Shown here one piece after another: positions 25,935-34,621 of a DNA stretch of 64,000 nucleotides (position 1 is its first letter; each line of letters begins with the position of its first letter). Position numbers and translations under genes: made by a program. Below the pieces are notes generated by a model that was not told where the DNA came from, made no database searches, and saw nothing but the letters and a program-made list of their open reading frames with translations. Source of the stretch: Natrinema caseinilyticum (GTDB lineage Archaea > Halobacteriota > Halobacteria > Halobacteriales > Natrialbaceae); assembly GCF_024227435.1 (NCBI RefSeq), contig NZ_CP100445.1:1423369-1487368 (forward strand), in the 5' to 3' direction.

Positions 25935-27401
25935 TCAGGTGAGCAAGGCGAGCGTTTTCCGCGGGTCGACCAGTCCGCTCAGCGTCACGAGAACGCCCCA
26001 GATGAGGACGCCGAGACCGATGACGCCGGCGAGGGCGACGATGTTCGACACGTGCGGGACGAAAAACAGCACCGCGAGGCCCATACTCGCGGAAATAACG
26101 GAAATGAGCGCGACGGAGCGGGCGACCCGAGCGTAATCGAACTCGATCTCCCGATACATCACGGCGACGTTGACCGTCGTATAAATGCCGTAGGTGACCA
26201 CGGTCGCGAACGCGGCGCCCGGAACACCGAAACGCGGGATCAGAACCACGTTGAGACAGGCATTAGCGGCGGACGTCACCCCCTTCGCGACCGCACGGTC
26301 GGACGCCCGTCCCAGGTAGTCCAGGGCGTTGGTCGTCACGTTGGTGATCGCCTGAAAGACGACGTAGACCGCCATCAGCTGGAGGACGGGGGCGGCCCCG
26401 GCGTAGTCGGCACCGAACACCAGTCGGACGGCGGGATCGGCGACGAGGATCAACCCGACGGCCGCGGGAACGTAGAGGAGGAGGACGTACTGCAGCGTCG
26501 ACTCGTAGATCCGGGCCGACTCCTCGAGCGCGTCGGTCGCTTTCTGCTCGCCGTAGGTAGGCGAGACAGAGAAACCGAGCGAACCGGCGGGGACGAGGAC
26601 GAACTGGGAAATTTGCTTGCTGAGAACGTAGTAACTCACCGCGAGCGGAGTGAGGAAGAATCCGACGAGGATCGTGTCGATTCGGTTGTCGAGGATACTC
26701 GCGCTGGTCGACGCGGTCAGCGGGATGCTGTACCTGAACATCCGGTTACGAAGGGATTTCTCCCCACCGTCGTCGTCGTAGGCCGTGTAGAATCGGCGGT
26801 AGAGAGCGACCAGTGTGACGATCGCCGCGAGAGCCGCGCCGACCACGTACCCGAGCATCGCACCGACCACGCCCAGTCCGAAGACGGTCAGTGCGATGAC
26901 GAAAGCGACCCGCGTGACGTTGTTGACGACGCTGACGAGCGCGCTGAGTTCGACCCGATTGAACCCCTGAAAGAGCGTCTGGCCGTAGGAGTTCAGCGAC
27001 TGAAAGACGAGGTAGACGCCGCCGACCGCCAACAGCGTCGCTGCCTCCGGCGTGTTGAGGAGGCCCGCGAGACGCTCGTGGCCGACGACCATCGTACTGG
27101 TGACGATGGCGATCAACACCAGGCGATATCCCAGCGACGTCCGGAGGATGTACGGAATTTTCCCGTCGTCGGTCTCCTTGTACTCGGAGATATAGCGCGC
27201 AGCCGAGCGAGCGCTTCCGAGGTCGGTCACCATGCCCGCGACGCCCAGGACCGCGACGACGAAGAAAAACAGCCCGTACTCGTCGGGGGTGAGCAGGAAC
27301 CGTGCGAGCAACAACATCAACGCCCCGTTGGCGACGTTCGTGACGAGGCGAGCCCCGAGCGTCGCCTTGAAGCCGTCGACGATTCGCTCAGTGACCGACA
27401 T
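25935..27401 (-). CDS. Oligosaccharide flippase, Wzx/RfbX type
   Basis: A 488-residue MATE/MOP-superfamily protein with about fourteen hydrophobic helices. Signature stretches are LARFLLTPDEYGLFFFVVAV, RNRMFRYSIPLTASTSASIL, LVGFFLTPLAVSYYVLSKQI and NVVLIPRFGVPGAAFATVVT. Such proteins flip lipid-linked saccharides across the cytoplasmic membrane during exopolysaccharide or glycoprotein biosynthesis. No glycosyltransferase is adjacent in this window, only the kinase fusion downstream on the same strand (185 bases away). Confidence 0.92.
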   Translation of the reverse strand: MSVTERIVDGFKATLGARLVTNVANGALMLLLARFLLTPDEYGLFFFVVAVLGVAGMVTDLGSARSAARYISEYKETDDGKIPYILRTSLGYRLVLIAIVTSTMVVGHERLAGLLNTPEAATLLAVGGVYLVFQSLNSYGQTLFQGFNRVELSALVSVVNNVTRVAFVIALTVFGLGVVGAMLGYVVGAALAAIVTLVALYRRFYTAYDDDGGEKSLRNRMFRYSIPLTASTSASILDNRIDTILVGFFLTPLAVSYYVLSKQISQFVLVPAGSLGFSVSPTYGEQKATDALEESARIYESTLQYVLLLYVPAAVGLILVADPAVRLVFGADYAGAAPVLQLMAVYVVFQAITNVTTNALDYLGRASDRAVAKGVTSAANACLNVVLIPRFGVPGAAFATVVTYGIYTTVNVAVMYREIEFDYARVARSVALISVISASMGLAVLFFVPHVSNIVALAGVIGLGVLIWGVLVTLSGLVDPRKTLALLT

Positions 27402-27772
27402 CGGTCGATGAAATCGTCAGATCGGTCACGTGACGACGATGGGTCGGTGTCGTCGGTCTCGCCCTCACGAACCGAGCGCGGACTGATTGACTGTCCCGTC
27501 GGTATCGACGTGCGAAGACGTTCCTGATCACTGCCCGGACGGTCACTGACCGACGACATTGTTATCGCCATCCTACCGCAAATCGCGGTCGGTGGGCACG
27601 ACGAAGGAGACTCGTAACCGGCACGTCGACCCTCGAGTCCCGATATCTCCCCCCCGAGTCGGCCGACCGTCTCAGGTCGAACTCGAGGCGGTGAAATCGG
27701 GCCGCGGACGGTGATCGACGATCGATGGACGACGATCCGACCGACTGCCCCGCTCACGGCGGCTCGAGCCCG
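27402..27772. other. Intergenic region, nothing recognised
   Basis: About 370 bases between the flippase start and the UDG stop. Frames here are Ser/Arg/Pro-rich and non-coding in character. It must carry the flippase promoter, but no strong TATA hexamer at the correct distance is evident. Confidence 0.45.
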
Positions 27773-28378
27773 TCAAACCGCTTCGAGAGCCGTCGCGAGA
27801 TCCGATTCGAGCGCGTTGACCTTACTGCGGTCGTACAGCGCAGCTGCGGGGTGGAACGCCGGAACGACGATCCGCTCTTCGCGCCCTCGCGACCCTCCTC
27901 CGCTCGAGGACGCCGACGACCGGGGCATCTCCCGCTCGAACACCCGACCGTGGAGATCCGTGATCGTCTCGTCGGTGTCGAGGAGTTCGTCCGTCGCGAA
28001 GCTCCCCAGCGGGACGAGAACGCTCGGATCGACGCGCTCGATCTCGGCTTCGAGGACCGGCCACCAGGCCTCGATCTCGGCGACGTACGGATCGCGGTTC
28101 TCGGGCGGACGAACCTTGACGAGGTTCGTGACGTACAGCTTCGAACGGTCGTGCCCGATCTCCTCGAGCGCCCGATCGAGTTGCGTCCCCGCCCGGCCGA
28201 CGAACGGCTCGCCTCGCTTCACCTCTTGCTCGCCCGGAGCTTCGCCGACGAGCATCACGTCCGCGGACAGCGGCCCGACGCCGGGAACGAACCGGGTCCG
28301 ATCGTCGTGCTCGTCTGGCACCGACTCGAGCGCGTCCGCGAACTCCGTCTCGAACACCCACTCGGTCTGGTCGATCAT
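27773..28378 (-). CDS. Uracil-DNA glycosylase superfamily protein lacking Fe-S cysteines
   Basis: A 201-residue protein of the family 4/5-like UDG group. Motif 1 is VGEAPGEQEVKRGEPFVG, the following AGTQLDRALEEIG and VTNLVKVRPPENRDP blocks match family 4, and motif 2 is VPAFHPAAAL. In the well-known family 4 enzymes four cysteines ligate a 4Fe-4S cluster. Here the positions read FVPGVG, VKVRPP and AWWPVL, and the whole protein contains no cysteine. It would remove uracil, or another damaged base, from DNA. A Ser/Gly-rich loop (SSASSSGGGSRG) precedes motif 2. Single gene. Confidence 0.88.
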   Translation of the reverse strand: MIDQTEWVFETEFADALESVPDEHDDRTRFVPGVGPLSADVMLVGEAPGEQEVKRGEPFVGRAGTQLDRALEEIGHDRSKLYVTNLVKVRPPENRDPYVAEIEAWWPVLEAEIERVDPSVLVPLGSFATDELLDTDETITDLHGRVFEREMPRSSASSSGGGSRGREERIVVPAFHPAAALYDRSKVNALESDLATALEAV

Positions 28379-28666
28379 CGCGCGGGGCTACACCGGTGCC
28401 AGCAAACACCTTTTGCCAACGATTACCCGACACTCTCTCGAGTTGAACCGTCTCACCCATCTCGTCACGGTCCAGGGCGCCGGCCGCGGTGAGTCCCCGC
28501 CTGTGAAACGCGGACGGCACGAGCGTCCACGTGTTCCGGGCCGGACAGGGACAGGATCGAGGCCGGCCGACGACCGGCGTGCGACGATATCGCACCCCGC
28601 CAGGTGACGGCCGGGTTCGATTCCGGTTCAGCGGCTGGCGGCCGCTGTGAAGCCGTCGTGAAACCG
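28379..28666. other. Intergenic region, nothing recognised
   Basis: Nearly 290 bases between the UDG start and the end of the isomerase-like gene; only the UDG promoter is expected here, and no gene-like frame is seen. Confidence 0.4.
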
Positions 28667-29404
28667 TCAGTCGCGCACCGCCGCGAGCGCTCGCGCTCCG
28701 TGTTCGAGCGACGCGGCGGGGTCCGTCGGATCGTCGTGCTCGTAGATCAGCCACTCCGTTCCCGCGTCGCGAGCGGCGGCGATACAGGCCTCGAGATCGA
28801 CCGCTCCGTCGCCGAGTTCGACCGGCCTGCCGTCGGCGACGTCCTTTAGGTGGACCAGCGGCGCGCGTCCCGCGAGTCTGCCGAGTAGGTCGACGGGGTC
28901 GCGGCCCGCCGCGGCCGTCCACCCGACGTCGAGTTCGATCGCCAGGTCGTCGTCCGTCTCGTCGATCAAGAGATCGAACCCGCTCCGGTCGTCACCGGCG
29001 AGGGTGGTGAATTCGTGATCGTGATTGTGGTAGCCGAGTGTCAGACCGCGCTCGCCGAGGCGATCGGCGAGCGCCGAGAGCCGGTTTGCCGTCTCTCTGA
29101 CCGTCACCGCGCTCTCGAAGTGGGCTTCGGCCAGGTACGGAACGACGACGTAGTCGCACCCGAGGGACGTACAGCGTTCGCAGACGGCGTCGAAATCGGC
29201 CTCGAGCGCGTCGATCCCGACGTGCGCTCCCGCGGCCGACAGCCCGATCTCGTCGAGTACGGTGGCGGTCGCCTGCGGCGACGTCTCGCCGAATCCGGCA
29301 AACTCCACGCCCTCGAACGCCGTCTCACCGACGCGCCGAAGCTGCGTCGAGAACTCGTCCTCGAGGCCCCGGAGCGTGTACAACTGGATGGCGATTCGCA
29401 CCAT
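28667..29404 (-). CDS. Sugar phosphate isomerase/epimerase-like TIM-barrel protein
   Basis: A 245-residue AP-endonuclease-2/xylose-isomerase-like TIM barrel. It starts MVRIAIQLYTLRGLEDEF and shows the family features FEGVEFAGF, GAHVG, LGYHNHDHEF (metal-binding histidines), AIELDVGWTAAAGRDPVD and PLVHLKDVADG, ending with WLIYEHDDP, where a glutamate ligand is expected. Members interconvert sugars or inositol derivatives. The specific substrate cannot be read from the sequence and no sugar-pathway neighbours are present. Confidence 0.88.
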   Translation of the reverse strand: MVRIAIQLYTLRGLEDEFSTQLRRVGETAFEGVEFAGFGETSPQATATVLDEIGLSAAGAHVGIDALEADFDAVCERCTSLGCDYVVVPYLAEAHFESAVTVRETANRLSALADRLGERGLTLGYHNHDHEFTTLAGDDRSGFDLLIDETDDDLAIELDVGWTAAAGRDPVDLLGRLAGRAPLVHLKDVADGRPVELGDGAVDLEACIAAARDAGTEWLIYEHDDPTDPAASLEHGARALAAVRD

Positions 29405-29543
29405 GTCGTCGGTGATCGGACGCGGCGGCGATAAATCGTCCCGTCTCCGTCTCGCTGCGTGATCGCTCGCCGCGTATGCCCGTCACCGCACCGTCGCGTA
29501 CCGTGTCCCCGAGCGTCGTGTCTCGAGCGTCACCGCGTGCCGT

Positions 29544-29924
29544 TTACTCACCGTCGTCGACCGTGTACGCTGGAATCCATGGCGACATCGACCGGTCCGT
29601 CGACCAGCTGAACAGGTGTCGCTTCTCGTTCGCGTAGTAGTACCGGTAGGCGTCGACGTAGTCATCCGCCCGCCACTCCCCCGTGAACTGGGGCGGATCG
29701 TCGCGACCTTCGGTCGGCCACTCGAGGGCGAGGACGGCCGTCCCATCCAGAGAGCGGACACCGTCCCAGCAGCCGTGGTGCGCTGTCGAGTCGTGATCCC
29801 AGCGATAGCGCCACTCCTCGTGGGCCGCCTCAGTGTCGTCCCGTAGGGACCGCCAGTTGGCGGCCGACCGCGTCGCCCAGCGGGTCAGCGGATGATCCTG
29901 ATGAGGAAATACGGCGCGTCGGAT
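29544..29924 (-). pseudogene. C-terminal remnant of a T4 endonuclease V-like pyrimidine-dimer glycosylase family protein
   Basis: An open frame of 127 codons without any ATG, GTG or TTG near its beginning; an in-frame TGA lies directly upstream at 29925. It reads HPLTRWATRSAANWRSLRDD, EEWRYRWDH, then PQFTGEWRADDYVDAYRYYY and ANEKRHLFSWSTDRSMSPWI, ending DDGE-stop. This matches the C-terminal two thirds of the pyrimidine dimer glycosylase-like family (HP-x-x-x-W...N...; YR-x-Y-Y-x-NEK-x-x-x-x-W). The missing part is the N-terminal segment, which carries the catalytic residues in T4 endonuclease V. I infer a gene remnant whose 5' end was lost. Codon use is still intact, so the loss is probably recent, or a short upstream frameshift hides the start. 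Confidence 0.6.
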
Positions 29925-30058
29925 TCAGAGTGAACGTAGCGCGAGCGCGAACGCGGGAGGAGTGCGAACGCAGGCCGAATTCCTATTCCGCCGCTCGCAG
30001 AAAGTCGACCACCCGAAGTCGGAACGGGTTCGTTCACGGTCGGAGCCGGAATCGCACC

Positions 30059-30736
30059 ATGCGAGACCTGAACATCGCGCTCCTGACGATCGGCAGCCTG
30101 ACCCTCGTCTTGAGCCTCGTCTCCGGATTGCTACAGGACAGGGCCTACCTGCCCTCGGAGCCGATGGCCGCGGCGGCCCTGGGCGTCGTCCTCGGCGGCG
30201 TCAAACTGCTCGGGAGCGACGGCATTCTCGCGGTATTCGTCGCCGGACTCCTCTTTAACCGGTTCGCCGAGGCGACCGACGAAGTCGACGAACAGAAGGT
30301 CCAGGAGACGGTGCTTCGCCTGTTTACGGTCCCGATCTTCGTCCTCTTCGGCCTGGTGATGCCGTGGAACCAGTGGCTCGCCCTCGGCTGGTCGGGCGTC
30401 GCGCTCGCGGGTTGTATCCTCCTGTTCCGGCGCGTGCCCACGATGGTCGTGTTCGACCGCACCGTCGATCCGATCGGTACTCGCGGCGCGCTCTTTGCCG
30501 GCTGGTTCGGGCCGATCGGTATCGCGGCGATCTTCTATGCGACCGTCGCCCACCGATTCCTGGGCGCCGAGATCGTCTGGGCGGTGACCAGCCTCGTCGT
30601 CGCGAGTTCGATATTCGTCCACGGGATTACGGCCACGCCGCTGACGAAATTGTATGGCCGCTCGAGCGGACACGCCCAGCGACAATCGGAGGATCGAGAC
30701 GAAACCGACTCGTCGTCGACGTTCGCCAACGTCTGA
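30059..30736 (+). pseudogene. CPA1-type Na+/H+ antiporter with a large internal deletion
   Basis: A 225-residue product from ATG 30059. The N-terminal helices ALLTIGSLTLVLSLVSGLLQ and LPSEPMAAAALGVVLG match helices 1-2 of NhaP-type antiporters. The next residues GVKLLGSDGILAVFVAGLLF correspond to a helix in the second half (the usual D/G-D-G-L-LAVFVAG motif), and the rest follows to the normal C-terminus. About 170 residues, including the ion-binding ATDP and ND motifs of the middle helices, are absent; family members are usually about 400 aa. The junction lies near 30195-30212 and is in frame. It is unlikely to transport ions, though a partner role cannot be excluded. Confidence 0.75.
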
Positions 30737-30819
30737 GATCGGCGACGCGGATGCGGGTCCGGGGCGAGCCGACGCGTTTCGGACCCGTAAACACACGGAA
30801 CTGGAAGCTCCCAGAAACG

Positions 30820-31905
30820 ATGGAACGGACGGTCGTCCTCGGGTGCGGCGAAGCGGGATTGATCGCGGCGGCGACCCTCGAACGGGCCGACGAGACGGAC
30901 GTGGTCGTCGTCTCCGAGCGGGATTTCCACGTGTTCTCGTTTCTCCTTTACGACGTGCTCGAGGGGAAGCCGTTCGCCGACGCGTGCCTCGACCTCCGGA
31001 GCGTGTTTCGCGAGACGGACGTCACCTTCGTCCAGGGTGTCGCCGACGGGGTGGACGTATCGAACCACACCGTAGAACTCCGGAGCGGGGCGCTGAGTTT
31101 CGATACGCTCCTGATTGCGGTCGGCGGCGTGACGGCGTACTCGATCGACGATCGGAGACACGTCTCCGATATCCGGACCGACGCACGCGAGATACGTGAC
31201 GGAGTGAGGACGCCAGACGTTCGCGACGTCGTCATCGTCGGCGGGGGACCCGTCGGTGTCGAGACGGCCGCGACGCTCTCGGCCATCTCCGAACCCGTCG
31301 ACGCGACGCTCTCGGCCATCTCCGAACCCGTCGACGCGACGCTCCTCACGTCGAGTCACCGTTTGCTCCCGGACTTTCCGCCGCGGGCGAGTCGACTCGC
31401 CGAACGACACCTCCGCCGACGGTCGGTCGACGTTCGATCGGGCGCTCGAGTCAACGACGTAACGGAGAACCGCGTCGTACTCGACGGCGGCCGCGCCGAG
31501 CGAAGCGACCTGACCATCTGGGCGGGGGGCGTCCGACCGAATCCGGTGATCCAACGGTTCGGCCTCCCAGTGACCGACCGCGGCCTGCGAGTCGATCCAT
31601 TCCTCCGCTGCGATGGGGCCGACGACGTGTACGCAGCCGGCGACGTGATCGATTATCCTGGAAAAGTAAACGACGGCTACTCGGCGGGACTGGAAGCCAG
31701 AACCGCTGCAAAGAACGTCGTTCGTGGCGTTCGAGGACGTCGGCCGAGAGAACACGACGTCCGATGGCATCCGAGAATCGTACACCTCGGTGGCAACGCC
31801 GCGATCATCGCGATCGACGGGATCGTTCACGCCGGTCGGGGCCCGGCACTCCTTCGAACCGTCGCGGTCGAGAGCTACCCGTTCCTCTGGAAGGCCCTCT
31901 ACTGA
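30820..31905 (+). CDS. NDH-2-like FAD-dependent NAD(P)H dehydrogenase
   Basis: A 361-residue two-dinucleotide-fold flavoprotein, start ATG 30820. FAD site VVLGCGEAGLIAAATL at the N-terminus (the usual GGGxxG is GCGEAG), NADH site VVIVGGGPVGVETAATL near residue 142, and the FAD-contact DDVYAAGDVIDYPG near 270. This is the type II NADH:quinone oxidoreductase/sulfide:quinone-reductase-like family; no redox-active cysteine pair is present, so an SQR is unlikely. A 33-bp tandem duplication at 31270 inserts ATLSAISEPVD a second time directly after the NADH-binding helix. The enzyme would feed electrons from NADH to membrane quinone. Confidence 0.85.
   Translation: MERTVVLGCGEAGLIAAATLERADETDVVVVSERDFHVFSFLLYDVLEGKPFADACLDLRSVFRETDVTFVQGVADGVDVSNHTVELRSGALSFDTLLIAVGGVTAYSIDDRRHVSDIRTDAREIRDGVRTPDVRDVVIVGGGPVGVETAATLSAISEPVDATLSAISEPVDATLLTSSHRLLPDFPPRASRLAERHLRRRSVDVRSGARVNDVTENRVVLDGGRAERSDLTIWAGGVRPNPVIQRFGLPVTDRGLRVDPFLRCDGADDVYAAGDVIDYPGKVNDGYSAGLEARTAAKNVVRGVRGRRPREHDVRWHPRIVHLGGNAAIIAIDGIVHAGRGPALLRTVAVESYPFLWKALY
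31270..31344 (+). repeat. In-frame 33-bp tandem duplication
   Basis: Two identical 33-base units (31270-31302 and 31303-31335), encoding ATLSAISEPVD twice, followed by 9 bases of a third unit (31336-31344). The identity of the copies shows that the duplication is recent or is an assembly artefact. Confidence 0.95.
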
Positions 31906-32189
31906 CGACGACGACGACGTTCGTCACCGGATACGTCGCCGTCCGTCTACTCGACGGCGCCGGGGTCGGCGACGGTGCCTGGGACGGAAGGGACGTATAC
32001 GTCTCCGTGATTTAACCGTCGGACGGACCGTTCGTCGCGGCTGGCGGGCCACTCGGGCACCGTCTGCAAGACGTCCCGTTCGGGAGGTGCGATGTCGATA
32101 CGATCGCAGCATCCGTCGAACGCGACGAACCAGCCGCCGGCCGACGAAACTGCTGCGGTCCGGACGAAAAGCCGACTCGAGCGTACTCG

Positions 32190-33653
32190 CTACTCGTTAC
32201 CGAACATCTGGCGCATCATCGGATGCATTTCCATCATCTGCTCCTCGGCGATTTCCTCGTAGAGCTTGTACGTGATGGAGACGGCAAGTAGCAATCCGGT
32301 TCCGCTCACACCACCGATGGTACCGAGCATGTTCGCCCAGACGGCCAACAGCCCGACCAGTGCGCCGCCGATAACGGTCACTTGCGGAATGTACCGCTCC
32401 ATGACTTTTTCGATGACGCCGACGTTCTGTCGGAAACCGGGGATCTGCATCCCGGAGTTCTGGATCTGCTTCGCCGTCGATTCGGGGCCCATGTCCGTGG
32501 TTTCGACCCAGAAGATGGCGAAGATCGCACCACCGACGACCATGAACGTGACGTCGATGCCGATGCGGATCATCACCTGCCACCACTCCTGGGTGATGTT
32601 CGCAGAGACCCATAGCCAGTCGTCGGGCGAGTAGATCGGGGCCACGTAGTAGAAGAACCCGCCGGTGGGTTGACCCTGCGACGAATAGGTGCCGAGCCAA
32701 CCGGGCATGTTACCCCACTGACGGTTCAGAATCTGGCCCAGAAACTGGACGTTCGCTTGCACCGCGCGAACGAGGATCATCGGCAGAACGCTCGCGTAGA
32801 TCAGCTTCACCGGGAAGCGTCCGCGCGCACCCTTGACTCGAGCGTGGCTCAGCGGAATCTCGACGCGGACGGATTCGGCGTAGACGACGATCCCGAAGAT
32901 CAGAAGGGTCGTCACCAGGGCGATGATGTGTCCGTCGTTCATCAACAGCGTCTGCAGTCCCTCACCGGAGATGATCGATCCGATCTCGACCTTGCCGGTC
33001 AGAATTCGGTACCAATCGAAGAAGAACCCGCCCGTGGCGGGCTGGACGAATCCGGTAACCAGTCGCTGGCTCACCCCGGCGATGATGAACAGGCCGATCC
33101 CGCTGCCGACGCCCCACTTGCTGACGACCTCGTCCATGTAGAGGATGAGAATACCGCCAACGAAGATCTGGGCGAACATCAGCAACTGGACCTGCGTCTG
33201 ATCGAGTGTGAGCCCGCCGAGCTGGAGCGACGGTTGGGCTGGCAGGAAGCCGCCGGCGAACACCATCGGCAGCCCGGTCAGGATCACCATCAGAACGACC
33301 AGCACCTTCTGGAGGCCCTGGTAGAGGACCTGATCCCGCGGATCGTCCGTGTCGAGGCCGAGCAAGTTCGCCCCCCCGAGTAACTGGAGGACGATGCTCG
33401 CGGTGACGATCGGTCCGATACCGACCTGCAACACCGACCCCTGTGATCCGGCCAGAATCGCACGGAACTGGCCGAAGAGATCGCCCGACCCGCCGGTCTG
33501 ATATCCGAGCAGCGTGACGTTCGTCAGGAAGAAGTACAGCATGAGGATACCGGCCGTCCACATCAGCTTCCGCTTGAAGGGGACGTGCCCCTCCGGACGG
33601 CGCACTGCTGGCATCCGCGTTAAGACCGGTTCAGCGGCTTCCTTCCATCCCAT
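32190..33653 (-). CDS. secY: Protein translocase subunit SecY
   Basis: A 487-residue SecY/Sec61-alpha protein, the channel of the general secretion pathway. Ten transmembrane helices are visible. The plug region lies after the first helix (YQTGGSGDLFGQFRAILAGS), and the cytosolic loops with HARVKGARGRFPVKLIYASV and WVETTDMGPESTAKQIQNSG correspond to the ribosome- and SecA-binding loops. The start ATG lies 3 bases after the stop of the L15 gene, so it is the last gene of the spc operon here. Confidence 0.97.
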   Translation of the reverse strand: MGWKEAAEPVLTRMPAVRRPEGHVPFKRKLMWTAGILMLYFFLTNVTLLGYQTGGSGDLFGQFRAILAGSQGSVLQVGIGPIVTASIVLQLLGGANLLGLDTDDPRDQVLYQGLQKVLVVLMVILTGLPMVFAGGFLPAQPSLQLGGLTLDQTQVQLLMFAQIFVGGILILYMDEVVSKWGVGSGIGLFIIAGVSQRLVTGFVQPATGGFFFDWYRILTGKVEIGSIISGEGLQTLLMNDGHIIALVTTLLIFGIVVYAESVRVEIPLSHARVKGARGRFPVKLIYASVLPMILVRAVQANVQFLGQILNRQWGNMPGWLGTYSSQGQPTGGFFYYVAPIYSPDDWLWVSANITQEWWQVMIRIGIDVTFMVVGGAIFAIFWVETTDMGPESTAKQIQNSGMQIPGFRQNVGVIEKVMERYIPQVTVIGGALVGLLAVWANMLGTIGGVSGTGLLLAVSITYKLYEEIAEEQMMEMHPMMRQMFGNE

Positions 33654-33656
33654 ATG

Positions 33657-34151
33657 TTATTCCTCGCTCTGTTCGGCGTCGGCTTCCGCCTCGGCTTCGG
33701 CGGCCTCCTGTGCACGCTCCGAGAGGACGGCCTCGCCGCCGGCGTCCTCGAGTTTCTCGCGTGCCGCATCCGAGAAGGCGTCCGCGGTGACCGAAAGCTG
33801 GTTGCGGACCTGTCCCGACCCGAGGACCTTGACGACGTCGGCCTCGTGGCCGTCCTCGACGATGTCTCGAGCGTCGAGTTCGTAGCCGTCGTCGGTCTCC
33901 TCGGCGAGGTCGTCCGCGACGTAGAGGATCGCGTCCTCGTCGAGTTTCTGGACGTCGATCTCCGCGACTTCCTCGCGGATGTCGTGCGGTCGCTTGAAGC
34001 CGTGTTTGCCTTTCGGTTCGTAGTTGTGGAACTCGTGTTTGCTGCGTCCGGCGCGGCCGCGGCCACCGCGGTGGCCCGCACCGCGTCGGTTCTTGTGAGA
34101 GCCGCCGCTGTGGGTTCGCGATCCGCGCTGGCGTCGTTTTTTGCTCGTCAT
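33657..34151 (-). CDS. rpl15: 50S ribosomal protein uL15
   Basis: A 164-residue large-subunit protein with the Arg/Gly-rich N-terminus (MTSKKRRQRGSRTHSGGSHK and RGAGHRGGRGRAGR) that reaches into 23S rRNA, and an acidic Glu/Ala C-terminal tail (EAAEAEAEADAEQSEE) typical of halophiles. It follows rpl30 with a 2-base gap. Order uL30-uL15-SecY is the universal spc order. Confidence 0.97.
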   Translation of the reverse strand: MTSKKRRQRGSRTHSGGSHKNRRGAGHRGGRGRAGRSKHEFHNYEPKGKHGFKRPHDIREEVAEIDVQKLDEDAILYVADDLAEETDDGYELDARDIVEDGHEADVVKVLGSGQVRNQLSVTADAFSDAAREKLEDAGGEAVLSERAQEAAEAEAEADAEQSEE

Positions 34152-34153
34152 GG

Positions 34154-34621
34154 TTATCGCATCGATTCTAGGAGGTTGTTAATCTCCCCCGTTGTATGTT
34201 TTCCGAGTTGGCCGCCCTCGACGGTCGGTTTTTTGATACCGTCGTGACCGCCCCGCGGGGGGTGCAGTCGAAGCGTCGGTGACAGTCCCTCGTCACGAAG
34301 CGTCGTCTCCTCGTCGACCAACGCGTCGGCCAGTTCGCCGAAGTCGTCGTACTCGGTGTTCGCCGCCAGCCACTCCTCGTCGACGTCGGACTGCTTGCCC
34401 TCGAGGGGCTCCGCGCGCTTTGCGAGGAGCGTCTCGAGGACGTCCGCGCTCGGCTCGCCGTGGGCGACGTAGTCGTTGACCTTCGCGATCATCCCCTCGT
34501 ACGCGTCGGTTTCGGGGACGAGCGTGCAGTGGTTGACGCTGTGGACGTTGAGCATCGACAGGGTGTCTTCGACGTCTTCCTGTCGGTTGACTTCGCCACG
34601 AACCTGGACGATGGCCTTCAT
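34154..34621 (-). CDS. rpl30: 50S ribosomal protein uL30
   Basis: A 155-residue archaeal-type L30, longer than the bacterial 60 residues. The conserved core [20 protein letters not shown]...[20 protein letters not shown] precedes the archaeal extension ending [20 protein letters not shown]. The ATG overlaps the TGA of rps5. Confidence 0.97.
   Translation of the reverse strand: MKAIVQVRGEVNRQEDVEDTLSMLNVHSVNHCTLVPETDAYEGMIAKVNDYVAHGEPSADVLETLLAKRAEPLEGKQSDVDEEWLAANTEYDDFGELADALVDEETTLRDEGLSPTLRLHPPRGGHDGIKKPTVEGGQLGKHTTGEINNLLESMR

Noticed and set aside
14141-32190. Separation of adk from secY by about 18 kb as a break in the spc operon
   Set aside because: As far as I recall, secY and adk are already apart in other haloarchaea, so this alone is not evidence of rearrangement here.
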